Of a stretch of DNA of 64,000 nucleotides, positions 54,436-64,000 are shown piece by piece. Numbering within the stretch: the stretch's first letter is position 1; each line of letters begins with the position of its first letter. Source of the DNA: Dromiciops gliroides (Eukaryota > Chordata > Mammalia > Microbiotheria > Microbiotheriidae); the NCBI RefSeq assembly GCF_019393635.1, contig NC_057862.1, forward strand, positions 410,916,169 to 410,980,168, given 5' to 3'. The position numbers and the translations under genes are program-made. The notes under the pieces were generated by a model that saw nothing but the letters and a program-made list of their open reading frames with translations, did no database searches and was not told the origin of the DNA.

Positions 54436-56204
54436 AAATCTTTAAGCAAATACCACATGATTACATGTCAATGATGGTAAAAAGGAAGATCCTTTCAGGC
54501 ATAGCTTGGGTTAAATGGCCTCTGCAGTCCTTTTCAGCACTGAGATATTATGATTTTGCCATACTGAAAGAGATGTGAAGTTTTATGTTGTCATGACCAT
54601 GAAAATCAAGGGATTTTTCTGTCTGTCTCTGAGGTGTCACAGCAGTCTTGAGGAGAATAATTTATCTAAACTGTATCATCCATCTTCATTTCTTGCTTTC
54701 TTTTGGTTGGGAGCCAATCCCTCCACTACAGTTCTGTTCTTACTCTGGATTGTGGCATGGGAGGAAGCCATGAAGACTCTGCTATTCTACCACAAACTAT
54801 AGAAGGTCTCATTCAACCTAAAAACTTTCAGCAGTCAACTAACGATGGCCCAACAATGGACTGTGTGCATGGTTATAATCCTAGGACTGGTCAGGGTGAG
54901 TTCAGAGAGACTCATCAACAGAAAGTTGTCTGCCAATTGATAGGAGGCAGATGGGAAGACTGTCTCCACTACCTCATGCTAGAAATTGACTTATATTTAG
55001 CACAAAAAGAGAAAGAATAGCTAAATGTTACTTTAGGGAAACTTTGTCATTCTGTTTATTGGACTGGAAGTTTAAAATCTATTAGACACAGGTAATTTCT
55101 TCTTTTGTACTTTATGTTGCCTTAACAAACATTGGAACAGAGATCGTAGTTCCTTCCTTGCCAATATAAGGGGATGATTTAGATGCTTCATGAAAAGCAT
55201 TTGGCTTATTTCTGAGGAGTGGTATAGTCAATAAGAGATACCACTAGTTATAGGTGGAAGCTTACCTCTTTAATAGGCAATCCACTCAAGACATGACAAT
55301 ATATGCAATAAGGTAAGAGTTAAAATGTTATCTTCCTCCAGAGAAAGAACTGATGGAGTCTAAATGCAGATTACCTGAGACCCACAACTGACTGTTATTC
55401 TCTGAATGTGGCATTATCAGTTTAGTGTTCAATGAGATTATTACTAATGAAGACACTTGACTTCTATTAATCTCTGAATCTTTTTTCAAATGAACTGCTT
55501 TCTTGTATGTCACCTATGTGCAGTTGATTTCTTGAACCTGAGTATAGAATTTTACATTTATCCCAAACCCATTTTTCTAGTTTGTTGAGGTCTTTTAAAA
55601 CTAATTTGTTTAATGAGATAACAAAATGACTTATTACTAATTAGGATATTATCTAACCCAAATTAGTCTTTCTCCAGGGAATCTAGATTCCAAAATTTGC
55701 CTCTATTTAAAAAATTGTATTTCTAAGCAATAGCTCTATCTCAAATCTTCACCCACCCCTCCTTTTTCTTTTTTCCCAGTGTTCATGTTTCTTATGGTAA
55801 TGAGACTCACAGCCCAGAGAAATAGTGTTTCATCTCTCCCTCTCTTGGTTTTGCATTCATTATTTTCTGTCTCAGGAAGAGAAATCACAAATTTGAATTA
55901 TTGTGTGTGGGACTAGACAGCGAAGGAAAGAGTATGAAGGAAAGGTGGCTGATACTATCCAAATGTGTGCTGGAAAGGATTAATATTTCAGAACAGAAAG
56001 AGATTAAACAAAGCCCTAATGACTTGAAATAGTTTACTTGTTGAAAAGCTCTGTTCTGACTTAATCACTGTTTTTGAAATTTGAAACTTCAGACACTCAC
56101 ATAAAGAGAAAAAAAAAACTATTGTAGACCAGCTTTGCTAAAAGGGTTTTTGACAATTTCCTAAAGAGATTGAACATCTTGGAAAATTCCTGTTTGTTTA
56201 GATT
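54436..56204. other. Repeat-poor interval
   Basis: A MIR-end remnant (GGCCTCTGCAGTCCTTTTCA, about 54518-54555) is the only repeat I see. A 105-codon plus frame at 54703-55020 has ordinary composition (LIGGRWEDCLHYLMLEIDLY) but no domain I recognise. It may be chance or an old unrecognised element. Confidence 0.45.
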
Positions 56205-56420
56205 ATAAGAATGCCTCACATTTGTTAAGCTTGTTTCCTATGGTCCTCACAACTATAACCTCAGGCTAGATAAGGCAAATCTGATTATTCCCTTTTGCAT
56301 TTGAGGAAACTAAGGCTGGGGTTGGTGAACTGACTTAGTCATGGTCCCCTAGCTAGGAAATGGCAAAACATAGGTTGGAACCCAAGAGACTTTAGTGTGT
56401 TTTCCATCACAACACATTTC
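56205..56420 (-). mobile_element. MIR-family SINE remnant
   Basis: TTTGCATTTGAGGAAACTAA, CTTAGTCATGGTCCCCTAGC and TAGGTTGGAACCCAAGAGAC, antisense. Confidence 0.68.
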
Positions 56421-57869
56421 TTCCTGTTAAGTGTTTTCTAGGAAATCATGTTAGAAGGGCCTGCTGATGTCCTAAGCATTCATTTTCATGCTGAGAAAAC
56501 TCTTGCCTGCTTCTTGGGTTAAGATGATTGAGGTCAGGACCAGTCTACATTATCAAAAAGTTGTTGGAAAGGCAGGAGACAGTATAGCAACCAGGGTGGG
56601 ATTGGGTAGGTGAAAATCCACCTCTTGTTTTTTGTCTAGAATAGAAATATGGAGATGAGACATTAACCTAGATTTCCTTATTTTTCATCCTCCCAAGCCT
56701 AGGCACAGTGTACCTCAGCATTGCCCTGCTAGAATAATCTTTTCATCTTTCTGAAACTTGACTCATCTTTGGAGCATCTGTGATGGTTAGAGTTTGCTTG
56801 ATTGATATTTAGTGTGGTAATGAGCAAAGAGAAAGAGCTAGAAGAAGAATGAGGAGGTGTCTAATAGTAAATCCATTAGACTCATTTATTAATGGGGAGT
56901 CCACAGTCTCTATCTAGCTCCTGAGGAAAATGGACCTCTTTGAAGAACATTCCCTCCTCTTCACCTCTGTGAATGCTGCTCCCCTCTGCACTATCCTGCC
57001 CCTCCATTTCTCTAAATATTATTATTATTTAAGGTTCTAACCAGGTCCTACCTCCTCCAGGACAATTTCCCCATTGAGCAGAGCTATGACTAGCCATTGT
57101 GGAGCTTGGGGCAACCACTGTCTAGTTATAAGCAGCATTACTTGGAATAAGTCTCACAGAAAGCATCTCCAAGTCCATTTTGTAATTCATGATGTGAAAA
57201 TAATACATAAAGTAGTAAAGACAAATTCAGTTAAGCAGAGAGGGAGAATTGATTACTATAGTGGCTTAAGTGATGGAAGATGAGAGTTCAAAGTGCTCTT
57301 GGTGGTCATCTAGTCCAATCTGCTGGTTTAGAGTTCCATGTCCTTTCTTTTCTGGCAGAGATGTTTTGGTGAAACTCCCTCCTACACAAAATGAGAGGAA
57401 AGATAACAAAGTTGGATTACCACTTGCTGTGTCTAAAAGAAGGTTTGCTACTTATGGAGAGAAGGCAGAAATTTAGTCTAGAGTGCCTGAGAAGTAGGGA
57501 AGGTTGGGGAAATCCTTGGGCTGGAGAGGAGTGGGATAGAGTGGAAAAGAGGGAGACACTAAACAGGTAATGGACTATTGACCCCACAGCCACCCTGGAT
57601 CTATATACCTCATCTTCTCTGTTCCTAAGCAGCTCATGTTCCTGTTACCTTGTTGAAAGAGTTACTGTGTTAAATTTTGCTCCCTCTCAATTTCCCAGTC
57701 TGGGAGCAAAATCCCAGTGGTCTTGGACTAATTACAGTTCTATCCACACAAAACTTTTTCAATTCACCAGGCACTATCATCTTCCCATACATAAATTCTT
57801 TATAGACTATTTTGTATTGTTCTACACGGTGGCTTTTTGGAAAGAATATGTATGAGTCATTTCACCAAC
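56421..57869. other. Unassigned interval
   Basis: 57265-57330 (GATGAGAGTTCAAAGTGCTC, TGGTCATCTAGTCCAATCTG) may be an L3/CR1 remnant. Otherwise nothing recognised. Confidence 0.4.
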
Positions 57870-57960
57870 CAATCTATGAACCTTTTGAGGGTTCATATGT
57901 CTTTGTCACCTAGATGGTAACTGATACATAGTAGGTTTTCAATAAGCATACATTAATTCA
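57870..57960 (+). mobile_element. L2 3'-tip fragment
   Basis: CATATGTCTTTGTCACCTAG and ATAGTAGGTTTTCAATAAGC resemble the last 90 bases of L2. Confidence 0.5.
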
Positions 57961-59830
57961 CATACTATAAATTGTTCATACATTCTTCTATAACTTGTTC
58001 ATTCATTCTTCAGTTGATAGGCGCCCACAAAAAATGTTGCTATAAATACTTTTCCATGTATAGGATATTTTCCTCTTTCATTGATCTCTGAGGTTTTAGA
58101 TCTTGTAGTGTAGTGATACAGTAATAACTGTATCAAAGGGCTTTCTCCATTTATTAACTTTTTGAGAATAATTCCAAATCACTTTCCAGAATGGCTGGAC
58201 CAATTCAAAGTTTCAGCAAGAGTGCATTAAGTGTCCATTTTCCCATTGCCCCTCCAATATTTGTCATTTTGCTTTTTTCTTTATGTTCAACCTTGACAAT
58301 CTGCTAGGTATGATGTGAGAGCTCAGAGTTGCTTTAATTTTAATTTCTCTTATTGCTAGTAATTTGGAGAATGCTTTCTTATGGCTATTGATAACTTGAA
58401 TTTCTTCCTTAGAAAATTGTCTATTCATATACTTTGACCATTTAATAGTTGGGGAATGATCCTAATTTTTTTATAAATTTGAATCATCTACTCATATATT
58501 TTGGAAATAAGAATGTTATCAATTAATCTTGCAATAACTCCCCTCCCCCTATCTCATATAATTTTGTTTGTACTGGATATATTCATGCAAAATTTTTTAG
58601 ATTTTATGTAATAAAATTGTTCACTTCATCTTCTGTTTCTCTCTATCCCTTGTTTGTTCATGCACATTTCCCCTATCCATAGATTTGAAATGTGATTTTT
58701 TCTTTACTCCTCTAATTGATCTATGTGTTTAAGTCATTTGGATCTTATCTTTATATATGCTGTGAGATATTGTTCTCTAACTAGTTTCTTTCCTAATTGC
58801 TTTCCAATTTTCCCAGAAGTTTTTGTCAAATAGAGTTCTTACCCTTATTTGCTTGAGGGGCTAATGTTTACTTGGACCTCTAGATTGAACCCCTGGTTGG
58901 GGTCTTTATATTTATCATACACTAAACTACTGTGCTCATTTGCTTCTGTACATTGCATACTTAATCTATTTCATTGGTCACTGCCCCTCTATTTCTTAAC
59001 AAGTACCAAATTATTCGATGATTACTGCTTTGTAGTACAATTTGAGATCTGGTACTGATAAGCCCCTTCTTTCATATTTTTCCTTTATTTCCCTTGATAG
59101 TTTTGACCTTTAATTCCTCTAGATAAAATTCATTATTTTATTCTGGCTGTATTCATCATTTTTGTGTCTTTATAAAGTAATCCTTTGTTAGTTTGATTTA
59201 CACAGCATTCCATCAGTAAATAATTTAGATAACATCACTTTTATTATACTAGCTTGGTCTGCATATGAATTATTATGTCTCCAATTATTTATGTCTATTT
59301 CTATAAAGAATATTTTATTCATATAGTTTCTGTGTGTTTCTTGGTAAGTTGATTTCCAAGTATTTTATGTATTCTGTAGTTTAAATTTAAAAGGAATTTC
59401 TTTTTCTATCTATTCTTGCTGAGTTTTGTTGGTAAGATACAGAACTTATGATGGTTAATGTGGATCTATTTTATATCATGCTACCTTGTTGAAGTTATTA
59501 TTTCAATTAAAATTTTAGTTGACTCTCTATGTTATCTAAGTAAACCATCAAATCATCTGCAAAAGTGACAATTTTTTCTTATTTGCCATTGCTTAGTTCT
59601 TTAATTTCTTTTTCTTATCTTATCACAATAGCTAGCATTTCTAGAACTATATAAAATAATAGTGGTGACAATTGATAACCTAGCTTTACTTCTGATCATA
59701 CTGGACAGGCCATTAGTTTATTCCCATTACATATAATGCTGGCTCTTGGTTTTAGATCTATATTACTTGCTTCATAAGTACTAAAGACAGGTCCATTTAT
59801 CCCTATATTTTCTAGTCTTCCTACTCTTCA
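57961..59830 (-). mobile_element. Older L1, ORF2 RT region to 3' UTR
   Basis: Antisense L1 more diverged than the others: CTTTCCAGAATGGCTGGACC, CTTGGTAAGTTGATTTCCAA, AAGTGACAATTTTTTCTTATT. FADDL, the RT catalytic block, is encoded at 59549-59563. It lacks both ends (the last 200 bases of the 3' UTR and everything 5' of RT). Confidence 0.88.
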
Positions 59831-59904
59831 AGTGATTGATCACATATCATTTGATCATTTGAGGTCAGCTCCAGGCACCACTTTAGAGTTTACTGCTTTA
59901 GATA

Positions 59905-60118
59905 TAGAGATACCAAACATGCAGCCCACTTGGAGCAATTTTGAGTGGAGCCTAAATCAGATCACAATGTAATTGGGAAATATTTAGCCAAATAAATAGA
60001 ATTGCAATAGAACAGATATAATGTTATTATATGGTTTTTTAGGTCAATATGCTGCCCAGTGGGATCCTTATTATGGTTTAGTGGCCCTGTTTCTGTTTGA
60101 GTTTGACACTGCTGCTCT
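59905..60118. mobile_element. hAT-type MITE remnant
   Basis: Ends near AGAGATACCAAACATGCAG and GTTTGACACTGCTGCTCT are inverted repeats of the GAGGTGTCAAAC type. The interior (CAGCCCACTTGGAGCA, TGCTGCCCAGTGGGATCC) is what remains of 'gcggcccgc' motifs after CpG decay. AGATATA/AGGATATA on the two sides may be the 8-bp duplication. Confidence 0.65.
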
Positions 60119-60227
60119 AGGATATAGGAAGTGTCTACAAAGCTGGTGGGGGAAGGGGACTGATTGAGGGGTTGAGAAAGAAGTTCCTGGACCTTAGGGG
60201 CACTCTGGATAGTAGAAGGCAGATTGG

Positions 60228-60475
60228 TGATTGTTGTTTAATAGTTTAGTCATATCTGATTCTTTGTGACCCCACGGACCATATTATCCATGGCATTTTC
60301 TTGGCAAAGATACTGGAGTGGTTTGCCATTTCTCTCTCCAGTGGACCAAGGCAAACAGAGCTTAAGTGACTTGCCCAGGGTCACACAGCTAGTAAACATC
60401 TGAGGCCACATTTGAACTCATTTCTTTCTGACTCCAGGCTCAGTGCTCTATCTACTCAGCTATCTAGATGTCCTA
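60228..60475 (-). mobile_element. Mar1/MON1-type CORE-SINE
   Basis: GTTTAGTCATATCTGATTCT, GGCATTTTCTTGGCAAAGAT, GAGTGGTTTGCCATTTCTCT and AGTGACTTGCCCAGGGTCAC, full antisense order. Confidence 0.94.
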
Positions 60476-61004
60476 GATTGATAGCAGGTCCTGCTTTCAC
60501 CCTGAAACCCCAAATCCTGAGACTCTAGCATGGTAGTTAGCATTAGATTTTGTAGAATACTGTATATTCTTCAGTTTTACACCAGGTTCCCAGAAAACAT
60601 TGCCGGCTGCTTCTGCTGTCCTTGCTGGGCAAATTATAATTTTCATGTAGGGCTCAAGGGGTGTAGCTCAGATGAATATCTTAGAGAAAAAAACATATTA
60701 TCTTCTTCCACAGTCTGATGCCTTTATCTGAGCCAGCAATTCATGATGTTGGGAACTGCAGGGTTTGGGTGACCTTTCTCAGTGATATTCACAGCAGGCA
60801 ATGATAATAACAAGTAGGGGGAAAAGGTGGGGGGAAGCCCAGACACTTTCCCTGGAACTCATGTGTGTGTGATATGTGATTTGATGACTTAATTATACTG
60901 AAAGGTCCCCAAACCTCTGCTGCCCCTGGGAGCCACAAAGCCCCTAGGGTTTATCTTCCATCGGAACCTTCATCCTTACTACACATGAAGGTAGAATTTA
61001 TAGT
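60476..61004. other. Unassigned interval
   Basis: No gene or repeat recognised. Confidence 0.4.
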
Positions 61005-61105
61005 CCCAGGTTGTAGAGTTGGAAAGGGCCTTGGAGATTAATTAATCCAATTCCTTCATTTTACAGATGAGAAAACTGAGGGGATGTTCCCAAGGTCAGA
61101 TGTTT
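61005..61105 (-). mobile_element. MIR/L3-type remnant
   Basis: GGTTGTAGAGTTGGAAAGGG, CAATTCCTTCATTTTACAGA and TGAGAAAACTGAGG. Confidence 0.7.
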
Positions 61106-62259
61106 TGCCAATCCCCCCTCCCCCTTATTTTCCTTGTTATCCATTGACAAAGCACATTCCTATTTTATAAAGTTACTGATAGCAAAAGGGATTCCAGCCT
61201 AATTCATTCTGGAGTTCCTGCATCCTAGGTCATAGGAACATGGTATTTACAGGATGAGATTTTTTCGGATGCTGGATATTGCTTCCTGGCATGGCTGCCT
61301 CTGATTTGCTCGTTTGTTTAAAGCTGCATTTCCCTGGATACCTGAAGGGTGTGATAGAAGGGGGTTGGAGATGCATCTGAGGGTTATAGCTTTGGTGCTG
61401 GTGGGTTGCCAGAACAGCTTTTCCTTTGTATGGCTCTAGCAGCAAGAGCTAAATGATTGGTTCTGTCTATAAGGGGTTCTGTCGGGTGATTCCTATTACT
61501 GCTAATGAGGCACAGTATATGTAGTGGTATAAGATTGCCTTTTTTCAGGAAAAGATAACAAGAGTGCTTCGATAAGACAAGACCAACTTTTTAAAATTAT
61601 CCCAGTGTTGTCCCTTTCCCCTCTCCCAGAATCATTAGGAATCAGAGCCCAGTTTCCACAAAACTGACTGGAAGCTCTGTGTAGATAATAAATGAACCAG
61701 TCTGAACCACCTGTCTTTGGAACTGTCTCCAGAAAAGCTGGGCATGCTCACAAGGGATGCTCTTTGCTAGTCCTTGTAAGAGGGAGAAATCTTTATTCTC
61801 TCTTTCCTTACCCTCTTCTAAGTTCTCAGCCTGGGAAAGAGTAAAGAAGCCCAGGAAGATGCTGGGAGATGAGAGGGACAAAGAACATTCCTAAAGGAAG
61901 TACAGAGGGGTGTATTTGCTTGCTTGCTTGTTCATTTGTTTGTTTTAGCCTAGACGTGATGAAGAATTAAGATCCAGGTCTTTTCTGTGCTTTAAACTTG
62001 GCTATATTTTGACATAAATGAGGAAGCTCCAAAATACCATCAGTGTGAATTCAGGGAATCAGCCTTGTAGAGTTGGGAAATGAATAAAAGTTAAGTTTAC
62101 CTTTGCAGTGGGTTTCCCCAGGTTAGTAAGCAAGGCTAACCCAGGGTGGGATCTTGGCACCTGAGGAAGAATGGTGTTTAAAGGCCTCCTGCCCCAAATA
62201 CCTGCCCCATTGTCTGTCAGAGTGTTACCCATGGTGTCTTATGACCATCAGATAACAAG
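61106..62259. other. Repeat-poor interval
   Basis: About 1.15 kb free of recognisable interspersed repeats apart from a (TTGC)n/(TTTG)n run at 61916-61945. Minus frames of 71 and 79 codons lack domains. Confidence 0.42.
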
Positions 62260-62515
62260 AATAGAATAACTAGCATTAATATAGTGACTTAAGATTTGCA
62301 AGATATTTTTCATATGTTATCCTATTTGATCCTCACAAAAGCCCTAGAAAGTAGGTGCAATTATTATTCCCATTTGACAGATGAGAAAACTGAGGCAAAC
62401 AGAGGTTAAGTGTTTTGCCACAGGTCACAGAGCTAGTAAGTATCAGAGGCAGGATTTGAAATCAGATCTTTCTCATTCCAAGCCCAACTTTCTATCCACT
62501 AAGCCACTAGAAGAG
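62260..62515 (-). mobile_element. MIR-family SINE
   Basis: TAACTAGCATTAATATAGTG, TTTGATCCTCACAAAAGCCC, GACAGATGAGAAAACTGAGG and CTATCCACTAAGCCACTAG, nearly full-length antisense. Confidence 0.88.
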
Positions 62516-62517
62516 TT

Positions 62518-62630
62518 GTTTGTTATTGTTTGTCCTTCATTCTTAAAGAGTACCATGACATTGGGGGTTATGTCATGACTTTCACTGAATTGGTTTTACG
62601 TGAGGGAGGACTGCATTTGTAGAGATAAAA
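62518..62630. mobile_element. Marsupial interspersed repeat, family uncertain
   Basis: TTTGTCCTTCATTCTTAAAG, AGTACCATGACATTGGGGGT, TTATGTCATGACTTTCACTG and TTTTACGTGAGGGAGGACTG match a repeat I recall from opossum-type genomes ('tccttcgttctcgaagaggaccatgacatcagg...', possibly an RTE-type SINE). Family name not certain. Confidence 0.55.
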
Positions 62631-62647
62631 GAGAATGAGAAGTTTTT

Positions 62648-62795
62648 TTTTGTTGTTTTTTTTTACAGGGCAATGAGAGTTAAGTGACTTGCCCAGAGTC
62701 ACACAGCTAGTGTCAAGTGTCTGAGACCAGATTTGAACTCAGGTACTCCTGAATCCAAGGCCAGTGCTTTATCCACTGAGCCACCTAGCTGCCCC
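62648..62795 (-). mobile_element. WSINE1-type SINE, perfect 15-bp TSD
   Basis: Minus copy, type A end. GAATGAGAAGTTTTT at 62633-62647 and 62796-62810. A few bases are lost in CTAGTAAGTGTCAAG. Confidence 0.96.
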
Positions 62796-62810
62796 GAATG
62801 AGAAGTTTTT

Positions 62811-63229
62811 AAAGTGAAAACTGAACAAGAGACAAAGAATACTGCCTACCTGTTCCTGTCAAATCAGAAACCATGGACAGCAGCAGAACAATATAGGAAG
62901 AGGAATAACAACAGAAAGAAATAATTGTTCACAAGAAGAGATAGCCAAGAAGAGAAACAGATGTAAAAGTCATGGCCCCATATGGCTACATAAAAATGTA
63001 CAAAGTATGGCTTATAAATACTGTGAGCTAGAGATCTTAAGACAAGGATACTTATTATCTGTGTGACATCAGGTAAATCTCTTAAGCTCAGTTTTGCTTA
63101 TCTGTAAAATAGGGAAATTAATTTGTGTCATTACCTAACTAATAATACTACTGTGAAGCTTGTGGAATCATGTCCATGTAGGTCTCAGTGGTGCTCAAAA
63201 ATATTAAAACATAATATTATAAATGTCCA
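62811..63229. other. Unassigned interval
   Basis: No gene recognised. 63050-63180 may be a decayed MIR (TCTTAAGCTCAGTTTTGCTT, TCTGTAAAATAGGGAAATTA). Confidence 0.4.
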
Positions 63230-63425
63230 ACTCTGAAGCCCCTTGTTAATGATTTCCTATTTATCCTGTATACAGGTTTCATTATATAGATTTGTTTACC
63301 TGTTGTCTCCCTCTTTAGACTGTAGGCTTCTTGAGGTCAGGGCTGTCTTTTGCCTCTTTGTATCCCCAGGGCTAAACACAGTACTTGATACATAGTAGGC
63401 ACTTAATAAATGTTTATTGATGGAT
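63230..63425 (+). mobile_element. L2 3'-end copy
   Basis: CTCTTTAGACTGTAGGCTTC, TTGAGGTCAGGGCTGTCTTT, TCTTTGTATCCCCAGGGCTA and AGTAGGCACTTAATAAATGT, intact L2 3' tip. Confidence 0.88.
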
Positions 63426-63431
63426 TATCAC

Positions 63432-64000
63432 CAGTTGCCCCTTTTGGATACAAAAGTGAAATCATCTGTGTCCTTGAAGAGCTTGTAATCTACTTGGGAA
63501 AGGTAACATCACCTATGTAGCTACAAGCAAAGTTGATTGATTATAGGGAAGCTGGAGGATGGAGGTTCAGGAAAGACAACATAGAAGCTACCACTTGAGC
63601 TGAACCTTGAAGGAAACTTTACAACCAATGCTGAAGTGCAGATATAGGGCATAGATATGGAGAAAAATAAGAAAGCTAATACCGTGTAGTGATGCAATGC
63701 ATATAAATATGTAATAATCATGTAGCATGGAGAGTAATATGGAGAGACAAAGGGAATTGTGGTGTAAAGAGTTTAAATGACAAATTACTTTATATCTGAT
63801 CTTAGAGGTTATAGGGAGCCACTGAAGTTTATTGACTAGGTGAGTGACAATCATATCTCTGCTTTTAAAAAATCAGTTAGAAAGCTGTATGATAGATAAA
63901 CTGGTGAGAGATGGGAGGCAAAGAGGATAATTAAGGAGGCTATTGCAATAGTCCAAGTATGAGGTGATAAAGCCCTGAACTAGAGTTTAAATAAATGGCA
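63432..64000 (-). mobile_element. L2 ORF2 to 3' end, continuing beyond the window
   Basis: Antisense L2: GAAGAGCTTGTAATCTACTT, TTATAGGGAGCCACTGAAGT, GAGGCTATTGCAATAGTCCA. The minus frame at 63588-63854 includes LVNKLQWLPITSKIRYKV, a form of the L2 ORF2 C-terminal motif LLKSLHWLPIxxRIxYKL. Confidence 0.85.

Noticed and set aside
54703-55020. 105-codon frame considered as a gene
   Set aside because: No recognisable domain, no supporting context and no similarity I can name. Left as unassigned.

Overview
This window looks like intergenic or intronic DNA from a marsupial, most likely an Australian one and possibly a dasyurid. The main clue is 22 copies of a tRNA-derived SINE. Its 5' half has a pol III A box (TGGCGCAGTGG) and a B box (GAGTTCAAATC), and it matches the WSINE1-type SINE I know from Australian marsupials. 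Marsupial L1 3' ends, Mar1/MON1-type CORE-SINEs, HAL1 (half-L1) elements, MIR, L2 and L3/CR1 remnants point the same way. The species call is recalled from family knowledge and was not tested by a search.

I find no intact protein-coding gene. The longer open frames are microsatellite translations, antisense SINE reads or LINE fragments. Two fossils of host genes stand out. One is a diverged 7SL (SRP) RNA copy at 388-826, split by a young SINE with a perfect 14-bp target duplication. The other is a processed RP9 pseudogene on the minus strand at 11988-13034, with a poly(A) signal and a 10-bp target duplication.

Layout: 0-10 kb holds the 7SL copy, a local duplication with an L1 in only one copy, a hAT MITE, MIR/Mar1 SINEs and a long CCTT tract. 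10-19 kb holds an uncertain LTR, L1 remnants, the RP9 pseudogene, L2 and a HAL1 5' fragment. 19-23 kb holds a minus-strand L1 carrying a 240-bp pure purine tract, and a solo LTR with a 4-bp duplication (ATAG) that splits a MIR-like SINE. 24-27.6 kb is an L2 with a three-layer nest: a minus L1 lies in the L2, and a plus L1 with an apparent 3' transduction lies in that L1. 28-39 kb is a mix of old repeats and repeat-poor intervals. 39-42.6 kb and 47.9-54.4 kb are dominated by L1 and HAL1, including a HAL1 that retains 5' UTR, ORF1 and 3' UTR-like parts but no ORF2. 58-59.8 kb is an older L1, and 60-64 kb has Mar1, a hAT remnant, MIR, a SINE and two abutting L2 copies in opposite orientation.

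The elements do not form a pathway. Their value is as a layered insertion record whose relative ages can be read from target duplications and nesting. Boundaries of old repeats are approximate, usually within 10-30 bases.
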